Shown piece by piece: positions 44,254 to 55,004 of a DNA stretch of 64,000 nt. The translations under genes and the position numbers were made by a program. Below the pieces are notes generated by a model, which saw only the letters and a list, made by a program, of their open reading frames with translations, searched no databases and had not been told where the DNA came from. The DNA comes from CAWBAT01 sp046331665. Lineage in GTDB: Bacteria > Acidobacteriota > Terriglobia > Versatilivoradales > Versatilivoraceae. The first letter of the stretch is position 1. Every line of letters starts with the position of its first letter. Location of the stretch: assembly GCA_046331665.1 (NCBI GenBank), contig JAXLQK010000027.1, forward strand, positions 20,734 to 84,733, read 5' to 3'.

Positions 44254-45177
44254 TCAGGCTTTTGGGGCGTAGTAGCCCTTCTTGGCTCTTACCTTCAGGC
44301 CTTTTTGATTCAGTACGCTGATCTTGATGGAGCGGAAACTTCCGTCTTTGTTGGCGTTGGTTGACGTGTAACTAAGGACGTATTGGCTGCGCAATTCATC
44401 TTGAATCGCATCAAAGCATTTTTGGAATTCCTGAGCTTTGGATGGAAAGAAGGCTCTGCCTCCCGTCGAATCCGCATATTTCTTCAGTACGCCGGAATCT
44501 CCGCCTCCCATCATGAGGGGGCCAATCACCGGTGTCGAAATGGCAAAGATAATGATATCGGCTCGCTGGGCGGCTTCCAGTGCCTCTTTCATCTTGAGTT
44601 TACTGGTCGTATCACTGCCGTCACTGATGAGGATAATTGCCTTGCGCCCGGTCTCTGCTTTGAGTTTTTCGTCCGAAGCCAAATAGATGGCATCATGCAC
44701 GGAGGTTCCTCCTCCGATTGAAACTGAGCGGATGGCTTTTTCGAGCCGCCGGAGATCCGCCGTAAAGTCTTGGACCAAGGTCACGCTGCGATCGAAATTC
44801 ATCACCAGTGCCAGATCTTGTTTGCGAAGCACTGCCCTGAGAAATTCGACGGCCGTGGTTTTCTCTGTCTCCAGGATGGATTCAACGCTCGGGCTGGTGT
44901 CAATTAATAATCCCAGCGTCAGGGGAAGGGTCACTTCCTTGGCGAAGTATCCGATTTCTTGCGGCTTGCCATCTTCCTCAACCTGAAAGTCTTCCTTGTT
45001 TAGGTTCGAAACGAATCGATTGTTGCCCTCAGTAACCGTAAACACCACGTTCACCAGGTCGACCGAAACTTTCAACGTTCCTTCGATATCGGCCGGTTTT
45101 CGAGCTTCTTGTGAAGAGTGAGACGTGATTACCAACCCCGCGAACAGTAAAAGGCTGCATAGCGCTATTTTTTTCAT
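44254..45177 (-). CDS. VWA domain protein (VWFA-related acidobacterial family)
   Basis: 307 residues with a signal peptide (KKIALCSLLLFAGLVITSHSS). The lead-in VSVDLVNVVFTVTEGNNRFVSNLNKEDFQVEEDG is followed by a VWA domain with intact MIDAS DTSPS (LGLLIDTSPSVES), GGGTSVHDAIY and ISDGSDTTSK. The tail YVLSYTSTNANKDGSFRSIKI...KGYYA is as in the paralogue at 34161. Function is unknown. It is the upstream gene of an apparent three-gene unit with the LolA-like and CPBP genes. Confidence 0.92.
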   Translation of the reverse strand: MKKIALCSLLLFAGLVITSHSSQEARKPADIEGTLKVSVDLVNVVFTVTEGNNRFVSNLNKEDFQVEEDGKPQEIGYFAKEVTLPLTLGLLIDTSPSVESILETEKTTAVEFLRAVLRKQDLALVMNFDRSVTLVQDFTADLRRLEKAIRSVSIGGGTSVHDAIYLASDEKLKAETGRKAIILISDGSDTTSKLKMKEALEAAQRADIIIFAISTPVIGPLMMGGGDSGVLKKYADSTGGRAFFPSKAQEFQKCFDAIQDELRSQYVLSYTSTNANKDGSFRSIKISVLNQKGLKVRAKKGYYAPKA

Positions 45178-45356
45178 GTCTTGGAAACCCGCTCAAATTC
45201 GACGTTGATAGCACCTAAAGGAGACCGATTGGAATTATAGGCGACATTCAACGGCCATGCAATGTCGCCCGAAAAGTTAGATGCATAAGGGCTTGAAGCC
45301 GGTTGCACTTTTCATGGGAAAAAGGCCTATAATGCAGTGGAGTCGGGAGGCAGGGA

Positions 45357-46541
45357 ATGAGAAACGCTTACATCTTGGGAGCATTGCGAACTCCGATCGG
45401 GAAATTCATGGGAGGACTCAAGACCTGCTCGGCCATTGCCTTGGGGGCAACGGTCGTGGAAGGATTGATTCGCCGTCATACGCTGCCGGTGGATCGGGTT
45501 GACGAGATTATCATGGGAAATGTGGTTTCCGCAGGCCTGGGGCAAAACCCGGCGCGCCAAGTCGGATTGAAAGCGGGACTTTCGCCGGCCGTGGCAGCCT
45601 TGACGGTCAATCAGGTCTGTGGCTCGGGATTGAAAGCGGTCGGTTTGGCGGCACAGTCCATTCAACTGGGGGAGGCCGAGCTGGTGATCGCCGGCGGCAC
45701 GGAGTCCATGTCGAATGCTCCCTACTTGCTTCCCCAGGCGCGGGAAGGTTTTCGGGCCGGCCATGCGAAGGCTCTGGATTCCATGATTCAGGACGGGCTC
45801 TGGGATGCCTTCGAGAATTTCCATATGGGCAATACCGGTGAAATTATCGCTGAAAAATATGGCATCAGCCGTCATCAGCAGGATCTATATGCTTTGAACA
45901 GTCACCGCAAAGCCGCCCGCGCGATTCAGGAAGGGCGATTCCGCGACGAACTGATTCCCGTCATGATTCCTCAAGCGAAGGGAGAGCCCCTTCGGGTGGA
46001 GAGTGACGAATCTCCACGGGCCGACTCGAGCCTGGAAAAATTGAGTTCCTTGAAGCCCGTATTCAAAGCGGGGGGAACGATCACTGCCGGGAATGCCCCC
46101 GGCACGAATGATGGTGCTGCCGCGGTAATCGTCGCCTCCCCGGAAGCCGCGCAGTCCTTGAACTTGACGCCGCTGGCCCGCATCATGGCTCAGGCCGTCA
46201 GCGGCGTGGAACCGCGCATGGTGATGATGGCGCCGGTCAGCGCCGTTAGAAAATTGTTCGAGAAAACAGGTTGGGCGAAGGAAGACGTCGATCTTTACGA
46301 GATTAATGAGGCCTTTTCTGTTCAGGCTCTGGCTGTGATCCAGGAATTGGGGCTTGACCCGGAGCGAGTCAATGTCAACGGAGGCGCTGTTGCTCTGGGA
46401 CATCCGATTGGATGCAGTGGGGCGCGGGTCCTCGTCACCCTCCTCCACGAGATGAGACGGCGCAACAGCCGCCGCGGCGTGGCAGCTCTTTGCCTGGGCG
46501 GCGGAAATGCCGTGGCGATGGCGGTGACTCGTGAGCTTTAG
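45357..46541 (+). CDS. Acetyl-CoA acetyltransferase (thiolase)
   Basis: 394 residues. Catalytic C88 is in NQVCGSGLKA. The second signature NVNGGAVALGHPIGCSGARVL and the final CLGGGNAVAMAV carry the His and second Cys. It interconverts two acetyl-CoA with acetoacetyl-CoA, or acts in beta-oxidation. GGGAGG precedes the ATG. The adjacent 3-hydroxyacyl-CoA dehydrogenase is the next step, so they form a short fatty-acid/butanoate unit. Whether it is synthetic or degradative is not decided. Confidence 0.95.
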   Translation: MRNAYILGALRTPIGKFMGGLKTCSAIALGATVVEGLIRRHTLPVDRVDEIIMGNVVSAGLGQNPARQVGLKAGLSPAVAALTVNQVCGSGLKAVGLAAQSIQLGEAELVIAGGTESMSNAPYLLPQAREGFRAGHAKALDSMIQDGLWDAFENFHMGNTGEIIAEKYGISRHQQDLYALNSHRKAARAIQEGRFRDELIPVMIPQAKGEPLRVESDESPRADSSLEKLSSLKPVFKAGGTITAGNAPGTNDGAAAVIVASPEAAQSLNLTPLARIMAQAVSGVEPRMVMMAPVSAVRKLFEKTGWAKEDVDLYEINEAFSVQALAVIQELGLDPERVNVNGGAVALGHPIGCSGARVLVTLLHEMRRRNSRRGVAALCLGGGNAVAMAVTREL

Positions 46542-46584
46542 TCTTTTGACGCAGTGTCGAGTGTAATAAGATCATCCCTAAACT

Positions 46585-47445
46585 ATGCAAAGCTCGTTAC
46601 ATCGAATTGGAGTGGTCGGCGCCGGTACGATGGGAGGCGGCATCACACAGGTCTTGGCTCAAAGAGGCCTTTCGGTAGTGCTTTGTGACAGCGTGCCGGC
46701 TCAGCTCGAGAAGACCTTGCAAACGATCGATCGGAATCTGACGCGTGCGATCGAGAAAAATCAACTGGACGCGACAGCTCGGGAAATTATTCTCCAGCGC
46801 ATCCGGACTCACACGACAGTGGAGGCTCTGGCGGAAGCCGAGCTGGTCATTGAGGCGGTCAGTGAATCCTTTCCGGTGAAGAGGGAGATCCTGACGGCTT
46901 TGGACAAACATTGTCCGGCAGAAACGATTCTGGCCACCAATACTTCGTCCATATCCATCACGCGGCTGGCCGCGGCCACCCAGCGTCCAGAGCGGGTTGT
47001 TGGCATGCAGTTCAGGAATCCCGTGCCGGTGATGAAACTGGTGGAAATCATTCGAGGACTGCGGACTTCGGCGCAGACGGTGGCGACTGTCCTGGCGTTG
47101 GTAACCCAATTGGAAAAAGTACCTGTGGAAGTCATGGATTCGCCCGGCTTTGTTTCCAACCGGGTCTTGATGCCCATGATCAACGAAGCCGTATTCTGCG
47201 TGTACGAGGGAGTGGGGGACCCCCAGGCGGTGGATCAGGTGATGAAAATGGGGATGAATCATCCCTTGGGGCCGCTGGCTTTGGCCGATTTGATTGGGCT
47301 TGATGTTTGTTTAAATATCATGGAAACTCTCTACGAAGGGTTTAGTGATTCGAAATACCGGCCTTGCCCATTGCTGAAGCAGATGGTGGCGGCGGGGAAG
47401 CTGGGTCGAAAAAGCGGCGAAGGGTTTTATTCATACGGACACTAG
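46585..47445 (+). CDS. 3-hydroxybutyryl-CoA dehydrogenase
   Basis: 286 residues. The NAD-binding Rossmann motif GVVGAGTMGGGITQVLAQRG opens the protein, and VIEAVSESFPVKREIL and LATNTSSISITRLA are family segments. The C-terminal helical domain (DSPGFVSNRVLMPMINEA) is complete. It oxidises 3-hydroxybutyryl-CoA to acetoacetyl-CoA. It follows the thiolase by 43 bp and precedes the TPR gene by 12 bp. Confidence 0.94.
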   Translation: MQSSLHRIGVVGAGTMGGGITQVLAQRGLSVVLCDSVPAQLEKTLQTIDRNLTRAIEKNQLDATAREIILQRIRTHTTVEALAEAELVIEAVSESFPVKREILTALDKHCPAETILATNTSSISITRLAAATQRPERVVGMQFRNPVPVMKLVEIIRGLRTSAQTVATVLALVTQLEKVPVEVMDSPGFVSNRVLMPMINEAVFCVYEGVGDPQAVDQVMKMGMNHPLGPLALADLIGLDVCLNIMETLYEGFSDSKYRPCPLLKQMVAAGKLGRKSGEGFYSYGH

Positions 47446-47457
47446 GAGGGAAACGGG

Positions 47458-48687
47458 TTGCCCGTCATTCTCTGTCAGAAATGCGGATCAAAAAATCAGA
47501 TCGGTGATGAGAGCTGTTTGAAGTGCGGAACGCGTCTCATGATTCTGCCGTACACCTATCGGCAGAATATGGGACTGCCGATTTTGGACGAGCACTTTCT
47601 GGAACGCATCAGTGCCCTGGAATACTCGATTGGCCGCCTCGACGAGCGACTTAACGAGATCTACGAGCTCGTCCAGCAGTTGGCGACGGATAGCTTTTAT
47701 GATCACACCATGATTGAATCCATCGCCGAAGCCCTGAAACGGGTGCAGATCGTCGGGAAGCGCGATCTCGAGAAGGACTGGCAGCAGCGTGTTGCCCAGC
47801 GGTTGTGGGCAAGCGAGGAGCGGGAACGATTTGAATCCAGCAAGAAAGCGTTCCTCAACGCCTTTCGGGGGAGAGATAAGAAGCTTTTCTCGAAGCTGAT
47901 CGAAGAATTTACGCACCATTTTTTGCGCCGGCGCTTCCGGCAGGGGTTGAAATCACTGGAACGGGCGTTTACCACCGATCCTCAAAATTGCGAAGTGGGC
48001 GTCTTCCTGGGGAAGATTTACTATGAGTTTGAAAATTTCTCCAACGCCGGCCGCTGTCTGCGTCGAGTCCTGAAGAACAATCCGCATCACTTCGAGGCCA
48101 ATTTGCTGACAGGCTTGCTGGCGAAACGGAAAGGGGATTTCGATCGGGCGAAGTTATACTTGCGGAATGCTGTGGATATTTGCGGCACTTCGCTGGCGGC
48201 CCATGTGTTTCTGGGATCGGTGCTCGTCTCGCTCGGCGAGGATGATGGCGCTCTGGGACATTTCTCACAAGCGCTAAATCTCAAGCCCTCCCCGCAAATG
48301 CATCTGGTAGTGGGATCGATTTATTCCAGACATGGGCTCCTGCGTTTCGCGATCAAGCACATGAAAAAAGCGATCGAAATGGATCCGCATTGTCATGAGG
48401 CCTTCTTTCAGCTGGGCCTCGCATTCCTGGAGCAGAATTGGAAGAGAAAGGCGAAGGAATACATTCAAAAAGCGCTTCATCTGAATCCCAAAGAATCCCG
48501 CTACAAAGACGCGCTGGATCTTTTTCAGCCCGACCCGCTGAAGATTCCATCCCTCACCGATCTGAAGCGCAGCCCGAGTTTGAACGATGAGAGCCTGGAA
48601 TTCCTGGTGAAAGATGAACTCCGCTTGATTTTCCGTCATTCCGAAATCGATTTAAACCGAAGCGGAAATGATGTGGAAAGAAGCTAG
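47458..48687 (+). CDS. Zinc-ribbon TPR protein
   Basis: 409 residues. A zinc ribbon at the N-terminus (C6, C9, C20, C23: CQKCGSKNQIGDESCLKCG) precedes a helical coiled region and about seven TPR units (from ~170). Start codon is TTG at 47458, placed eight bases after AGGAGG. There is no signal peptide or membrane segment, so it is cytoplasmic and probably a scaffold. I do not know its partners. It is 72 bp upstream of recA. Confidence 0.82.
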   Translation: MPVILCQKCGSKNQIGDESCLKCGTRLMILPYTYRQNMGLPILDEHFLERISALEYSIGRLDERLNEIYELVQQLATDSFYDHTMIESIAEALKRVQIVGKRDLEKDWQQRVAQRLWASEERERFESSKKAFLNAFRGRDKKLFSKLIEEFTHHFLRRRFRQGLKSLERAFTTDPQNCEVGVFLGKIYYEFENFSNAGRCLRRVLKNNPHHFEANLLTGLLAKRKGDFDRAKLYLRNAVDICGTSLAAHVFLGSVLVSLGEDDGALGHFSQALNLKPSPQMHLVVGSIYSRHGLLRFAIKHMKKAIEMDPHCHEAFFQLGLAFLEQNWKRKAKEYIQKALHLNPKESRYKDALDLFQPDPLKIPSLTDLKRSPSLNDESLEFLVKDELRLIFRHSEIDLNRSGNDVERS

Positions 48688-48759
48688 CTCTTCGTCGCCA
48701 TTGAGCCTTCACAAGTGAACAAGACACGATGTGAATAATTTTTATTCAGGGGGTGAAGT

Positions 48760-49842
48760 ATGACTGATGACAGAGCGGAGCGGGGTAAGGCGATCGACCT
48801 TGCACTCGTGCAGATCGAGCGGCAATTCGGCAAGGGGTCGATCATGCGTTTGGGAAGCCGGGAAGCCATCACCAATGGTGGAGTGATCCCTACTGGGTCC
48901 CTGGCAATCGATGCGGCCTTGGGGGTCGGAGGCGTTCCGCGTGGGCGGGTCATTGAGATTTTTGGACCGGAGTCGAGCGGGAAGACTACCCTCGCCTTGC
49001 ACATTATTTCCGAAGCCCAGAGAACCGGAGGGATGGCAGCCTTCATCGACGCCGAACATGCCCTGGATTCCAACTACGCACGGCAATTGGGCGTTGATTT
49101 GGACAACCTGCTCGTCTCTCAACCGGACAACGGGGAACAGGCCTTGGAAATTGCCGAAATGCTCGTCCGCAGCGGCGCACTCGACGTCTGCGTCGTCGAC
49201 TCCGTGGCGGCTTTGGTGCCCAAAGCGGAATTGGAAGGGGAAATGGGCGATTCCCACATGGGTCTGCAGGCTCGGTTAATGTCCCAGGCGCTGCGGAAAT
49301 TGACGGGGATTGTTTCCAAATCGAAAACGTCCTTGATCTTCATCAATCAGATTCGCGAAAAAATCGGCGTCATGTTTGGGAACCCCGAGACAACGACAGG
49401 CGGCCGCGCTCTCAAATTTTATGCCTCCGTTCGTATTGATGTGCGCCGCGTAGCTTCCATCAAAGACGGCGATGAGGTCACCGGCAGCCGCACTAAAGCC
49501 AAGATCGTAAAGAATAAGGTCGCGCCGCCGTTCCGCGATGCGGAGTTTGACATCATGTACGGAACGGGGATTTCAAGGGAAGGCGACTTGATTGATCTGG
49601 GGACCGAAAAAGGAGTTCTGGAGAAGAGCGGTGCCTGGTTTTCCTACAAAGGAGAGCGCCTCGGCCAGGGTCGAGAAAACGCGAAACAGTTTCTCAAGGA
49701 AAATACGGTTGTCGGCCGCCAGATTGAGGAAGAGTTGCGCCGCGCCCTGAATATCCCCATTGCGTCCTCCGTAAGCGAGCCGGCAGCACAACCCGCCGCT
49801 TCACCCGAGGCCCCGGGCAGAGCGAAAGCGACCCGCGGCTAA
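48760..49842 (+). CDS. recA: Recombinase RecA
   Basis: 360 residues. Walker A GPESSGKTT starts at residue 69; VVDSVAAL is Walker B. The C-terminal region follows the family, ending in an Ala/Pro-rich tail. It mediates DNA strand exchange and SOS induction. I could not recognise a LexA box upstream. GGGGTGA precedes the ATG. Confidence 0.98.
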   Translation: MTDDRAERGKAIDLALVQIERQFGKGSIMRLGSREAITNGGVIPTGSLAIDAALGVGGVPRGRVIEIFGPESSGKTTLALHIISEAQRTGGMAAFIDAEHALDSNYARQLGVDLDNLLVSQPDNGEQALEIAEMLVRSGALDVCVVDSVAALVPKAELEGEMGDSHMGLQARLMSQALRKLTGIVSKSKTSLIFINQIREKIGVMFGNPETTTGGRALKFYASVRIDVRRVASIKDGDEVTGSRTKAKIVKNKVAPPFRDAEFDIMYGTGISREGDLIDLGTEKGVLEKSGAWFSYKGERLGQGRENAKQFLKENTVVGRQIEEELRRALNIPIASSVSEPAAQPAASPEAPGRAKATRG

Positions 49843-49880
49843 CGCGAGGCATTTCCTCAAAACATGTGCGCTTTCCTGAT

Positions 49881-49920
49881 CCGGATAAGGCCGGAGGGTT
49901 TTTCCTGCCGCCTTATCTGG
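49881..49920 (+). terminator. Hairpin after recA, weak terminator candidate
   Basis: An 11-bp stem (49881-49891 with 49910-49920, one G-T pair) with a T-rich loop lies 39 bases after the recA stop. There is no T-tract after it, so termination is uncertain. Confidence 0.35.
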
Positions 49921-49982
49921 TCCAGGAGACCTCCCGCCATTTCTAATGTTTCCATTAAAACTTGACGAATCAATTACTTGGT

Positions 49983-52508
49983 ATGGTATCGCAAGAAGCG
50001 TCGTTGTCAGATGATCCCCAAGGACCGGTAAACACAAGCCACGATTCTCCAGCCCTGATTTCAATCCTGAACCGCGTTTTCGGATATCACGGGACTTGGA
50101 TTTTCTTTATTGTGTTGCTGAATCTTCTTTTCTTCGGCGACGCCCTATTCACGGATAAAACATTCTTCTTTCGCGATGTCTCCTTTTTTCACTACCCGCT
50201 AAAGCGTCTCGTCACCGAGGCCTACGCCCGTGGAGAATGGCCGCTTTGGAACCCTTATATCCAGTTGGGCCAACCGCTCCTTGCAAACCCCAACTCGATG
50301 GCTCTCTATCCCACCCAGCTTCTGTTCCAACTTTTGCCTTTTGAAACCGCTTTCGAGCTCCATTTCGTTCTGCATTGCATGCTGGCAGGGATCGCGACAT
50401 TCCTCCTGGGCCGCAAGTTAGGGGTTTCACCGTTTTCGGCCTTCCTGTCTGCCGTTATTTACAATTTCAGCGGGGTGACGCTATCGTTCGTGAATCTCTT
50501 CAATATTCTTCCCGTCGTCGCTTATCTCCCCCTCTTAACGCTTCTTTGCTTGAGCCTGCTGGAAGAGATCACTTGGGCAAGGTTTTCCCTTTCCAGCCTC
50601 ATCTTCGGATTTTTTTTTCTGCTTCTCGAGCCGCTCTCTTCATTTGCGATTGCTCTTTTTATGGGGGGCTTCTTGGGTGCATACGTTCTTTTCACCGCGA
50701 AAGTCGGGCCGCAAAAAATCCGAGCCATCGGGGCTATCGGGTTGGCCGGACTTTCAGGACTTCTCCTGGCGAGCATCCAAATCCTGCCGACCCTGGAATT
50801 GATCCAGCATTCTGGACGCAGAGGCGGGTTGGACTATGAGATGGTGTCGGGATGGTCCATGCATCCCATCATGCTTCTGCAATTAGGCATGCCGCGAATC
50901 TTCGGGGATTACTTCCGGCTGACGCAATCTTTCCTCGGGCCAGTATTTTTTTTGAAAATCGGGAACCCTTTCTGCTTTCCTGTTATTTTCGGATCTTCCC
51001 CTACTGCTCAGCTTCTATGCGGTTTTCAACCTTAGAATCAACGGTTCACCCGCACGTGTTGGCAGTCCTTTCCATGGTCGCGTTATTTCTCGCCATCGGG
51101 AAATACAGTCCTTTTTATTCCTGGCTGTTTCATCATTGTCCACGTTTCGGTATGGTCGCTACCCGGTGAAGCATCTGCTCGTTTCTAACTTTTGCCTGGC
51201 GCTTCTAGCAGGAATTGGGTCGGACAGTTCCAGAAACAGCGGGCGCCGGGTCGTTCAAAGAACTATTCAGGAATAGAGGTTTCGTCTATGGCCTCCTTGA
51301 TCTTTATTCTCGCGATCATGTCCATCGGCGCCATCCCTTACCTGTCAATCTACTGGTGCAAAAAACCAGATAGTGCCGGGAATGAATGGTTCAGCTTTGT
51401 ATCCCACGGAAAAGAACTGCTGGTTCAAAAAATGATGCTTGTTGGATCGTTCCGGCACTTGCAAATACAGTTGGCGCTTTTTGTCCTTTTCCTCGTTCTG
51501 GCCGGGCTGAAGAGAGTGCGTTGGCAACTTCTGCAAACGGCGGCCATCCTCATCGTATTGTTTGACCTGATGACCAGCAATCTTTGGATTAATCCGGTCA
51601 TTCGTAATGAGCTGTACGAAACGGCTCCAGTTGCCGTGTACTTGCAGGAGAAAATGAAACAGGAGGGGCTCTTCCGAATCTATTCGCTGGGAAATCCGGA
51701 AGCCGACAAGGATCCGCTGATGCTTCTCGGACAAACCGATTCCATCGCCTGGCAGTTTCTCTATCGAAAGTTAACTCTGGCACAGTTTCTCTCGGCAAAA
51801 GATCACATTTATTATTCGGTCTTCCAACCTGTCGATCGTCTGGAAACACTGCCCAGTCAGGCCATCAATGCAGAGCTCTCCAAGGCGGAAACAACCGAAG
51901 AAAAACTCGCCCTGCTGGCAGGCTTAAACGTAGGTTACGTGCTGGCGGCGCATCGGACTGAAAGCTCTTCCGTCGCCCTGGACTCTGAGTTTGAAGTGAA
52001 TAGTCCTCAGCCGTTGCGCTTGTATAAGGTGCTGAACAGGCTGCCCAGGGTGTTCTTGACGGATCCGGGCACAACGGGAGCGACGCATTGCACCATCGGG
52101 ACTACCTTCCGTTCCTCTTCCCCCGGCGTGGTCTGGTCAAACCCTGTCGGTTCTCCGTCCGGCCTACGCGAAGAAGTGCAAATTCTGAACCACAGTCCCA
52201 ACCGGATGGAGATGCGTACGGCCACCGAACGGAAAAAAATGCTTGTGATGCTGGATAGCTATTACCCGGACTGGCGCGCGCGCGTCGATGGTCAGGAAGT
52301 TCCATTAGTCGGTGCCAATTACGTTTACCGGGCTATTGAACTGCAGCCTGGCCAACACCAAATCTCAGTGGAATATCAACCCAGATCGTTCCGCCGCGGG
52401 ATGGCTTTGACCCTAGCCACCCTGCTGGTTTGGCTTCTCATTTCGGCGGGATGCTGGTTTTATTCACAAAGAGGTCCGGCAGATCGACATGCACTCTCCT
52501 TGGTATAG
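49983..52508 (+). pseudogene. YfhO-like membrane protein, split by frameshifts
   Basis: From ATG 49983 a multi-membrane-helix protein begins (DKTFFFRDVSFFHYPLKRL, WPLWNPYIQLGQPLLANPN) that resembles the YfhO family of lipid-linked-sugar glycosyltransferases. The frame is lost at about 50.96 kb. Continuations occur in two other frames (HPHVLAVLSMVALFLAIGKYSP and RYPVKHLLVSNFCLALLAGIG). The last frame, open from 51192, ends normally at 52508 (YYPDWRARVDGQEVPLVGANYVYRA). At least three indels are needed. The final part overlaps the next gene by 20 bp. Function: probable surface-glycan sugar transfer. Confidence 0.78.
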
Positions 52509-54106
52509 GAATCCAGCCAATCTGATTGGCGTGAATGCCGCGACGATCCTGCTTCTTGGGTTTGCACTTCTGGCGCCGATTCTTCTCATGCGCGGCAAAT
52601 CCGTCACCTTCGACGAAGTCACCCATTTGCCTTCGGGGTACTCTTATTGGGTCCAACATCGAATCCAATATAATCAACAGCATCCCCCTCTAATTAAGGA
52701 AATTTGTGCGCTGCCATTGCTTTGGCTCGGTCTCCAGCGCCCCGCCTCTTTCCCAGAAAGTGAATGGGTTTTTGGCGAGGAATTCCTTTTTTCCCAGGAT
52801 GCCAACCGGATTCTGTTTTGGGGACGTCTGCCGGCTGTGCTGCTTTCGCTTGGGTTGGGGATCTTGATTTTGCACTGGGCGACAACCCTTTGGGGAAAGA
52901 GGGCGGGGCTGTTGCCTTCTTCCTGTATGTCCTTGATCCTACGATCACGGCTCATGCGCAATTCGTGACTACGGATGTCGGCGTGGCTTTTTTCTCCACA
53001 CTTTATTTGTATTGCTTGCGGAATTATCTGCGACGACCTCATTGGAAAAACGTGTGTCTTGCCGGGCTTTCCTTGGGGATGGCACTGGGGTCGAAGTTTT
53101 CGGCCGTGGTTCTGATACCGGTCTCGCTTGTACTGATTGCCATCAGCCATTGGAATCCGTTATCTCGCGAGAAGGGGGAATCCGGGATGAATGCCCCCGA
53201 ACCGTCCACACCTGCGGGCGCTAAACCCTTTCTGGAAAAAGTGGTGGCTTCGATCCTTTTCTATCTCGCCTGCTTATTCTTGTGGCTGATCTATTTCTGC
53301 CCACGAGATTTGCGGTTCTATCTGAGAGGAATCCAGGCAGTCAATTTGGACCATGGCAAAAATCCCTATTTCTACCTGATGGGGGAGTTGAAGCGGGGAG
53401 GCTGGGTCTACTATCTGCTGGCGGCTTGGTTCGTTAAAACGCCAATCCCTACCATTCTGTTGATGGCCGCTTCCATCGGTGTGTTTTTCGACCGCTGGAG
53501 AACGCGATTGCTCGAAGAAGCCTTTCTCTGGGTCCCCTGCCTGGGATATTTGATTTTTTATTCCGTTTTTGGAGACGACATTGGAATTCGTTACATGATC
53601 CCGTGCTATCCATTTTTGTTCATTTTTGCTTCCACGGCTGGCGCCGGCGGTGCAACAGGCGGGCAGGACCGGTCGCTTCGTCTTCATCCTTCTTCTATTT
53701 TGGCTAGTCTCCGAATGGATCACGATTGCACCGGATCACCTCTCCTACTTTAACCAAATAGCCGGTGGTTCCGACAATGGCGTGGAATGGCTTGATAATT
53801 CGAATGTGGACTGGGGTAGGCCTGAAACAACTGCGGGAGTATTTGGAACGTCATCAAATCGAGGACTACGCGTTCTGTTACTTGGAACGGGACGTCCCTC
53901 CTATTATGGCATTACCGGCAGGCGAATTACGGACATGGATTTTTCGTCCGCCTGACACGTGGCATCGTGATCCTCAGCGCCCAATGCATTCCCCGGGGAC
54001 GTGACATCCTGACAAGGTGTTCGGAAATCATCCACTCAACTGGCTGCGTCAGCAGAAGCCCATAAGTATCGTAGGCCATGCGTACTATGTGTACGAGATT
54101 CGCTAG
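52489..54106 (+). pseudogene. PMT-like membrane glycosyltransferase, split by frameshifts
   Basis: From ATG 52489 the protein has RGKSVTFDEVTHLPSGYSYW, the acidic first-loop motif of PMT-type transferases, and PPLIKEICALPLLWLG. Frames change near 52.9 kb and 53.65 kb. Segments such as HAQFVTTDVGVAFFSTLYLY, SYFNQIAGGSDNGVEWLDNSNVDWG, LKQLREYLERHQIEDYAF and a final WLRQQKPISIVGHAYYVYEIR (stop 54104-54106) are typical of this family. At least three indels break it. It overlaps the YfhO-like gene and is likely cotranscribed. Confidence 0.78.
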
Positions 54107-54157
54107 TGCCAGGAGCAAGGTCTTGCGGGCTGTAATCTTGGATCCCGGAGAGGGCAA

Positions 54158-55004
54158 TTAGTATCGCTTGATGGGACTTTCCGGGGCGAGTCTAATTTCA
54201 CCCTTGGCGGGATCAAACTGGTAAGGAAATCCTTGGGATCAAGAGGCGGTTCCTTCAAGATCCCCAATTGAACGAGTTCCTGAAGTGAGACGACTTTTTT
54301 GCCCGTTTTGGCCTCCACCCTGCTGATAACACTCTTGAGGATATCCATGTCATCGAGAGACTGCAGGCGCAAAAGATTTTCGCGGGCACATCGGTTCGCT
54401 GTCCGATGTGTCGTAGACCTCCTGCCACAAGAACTTTGCGGTTTCTCGAGTGTTCCCCTTGGCCAGAAGTTCGGCCGCAAAAGTCTTCATCCATTTGGCG
54501 GATTTGGGATTCTTACTGCCTTCCAGGAACCACTTGGCCGACTGATTGTAGTCGTCCAAATACCAGTAGTAAACAAATCCCAGGTCCCTGTAGAGTTGCC
54601 ACTCATTGGGGTTGTGCTCGATTCCTTCTGAATCAAGGCAATTGCTTTTTCCGGCTCTCCTGCGCCGATCGGGGATTTCTCAGACAGAAAGATGGATCCG
54701 GGCGATAGGCATGGAGCAGCTGAGGGTCGAGGGTTGTTGCAATATCGACGAGCGGCTCCAGAAGTTCATATTGTGTCGCATTTTGGAGCCGCTTCCCTCC
54801 GTAATATTGAACTGCTCGCATCCAATAAATGTCGGCGATGAGTCCATAATGTCCAAGGGATAACATTCGCAATATTTTCCCGGAGGGCAGATAGAGGATC
54901 TCGGCTGACTGGGAGGTTTGGCTCGCCTGCATATCAATTGCAGACTGGGCCCAGTAGATTCCCAGGACAGCGACGATGAGCAGCAGGCAGACGATTGGCT
55001 TCAT
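54158..55004 (-). pseudogene. TPR protein of the ABC exporter operon, frameshifted
   Basis: From ATG 55004: an N-terminal hydrophobic segment (MKPIVCLLLIVAVLGIYWA), then LYLPSGKILRMLSLGHYGLIADIYWMRAVQYYGG. Later parts are in other frames: AIALIQKEIEHNPNEWQLYRDLGFVYYWYLDDYNQSAKW, TAKFLWQEVYD, RVEAKTGKKVVSLQELVQLGIL, and the end FPYQFDPAKGEIRLAPES with TAA at 54158-54160. Three or more indels are needed. The start overlaps the permease stop (ATGA), so it belongs to the ABC operon. I recall the family from acidobacterial genomes; function unknown. Confidence 0.72.

Noticed and set aside
48688..48759. LexA/SOS box upstream of recA
   Set aside because: No convincing palindromic operator could be seen; the operator type in this phylum may differ.
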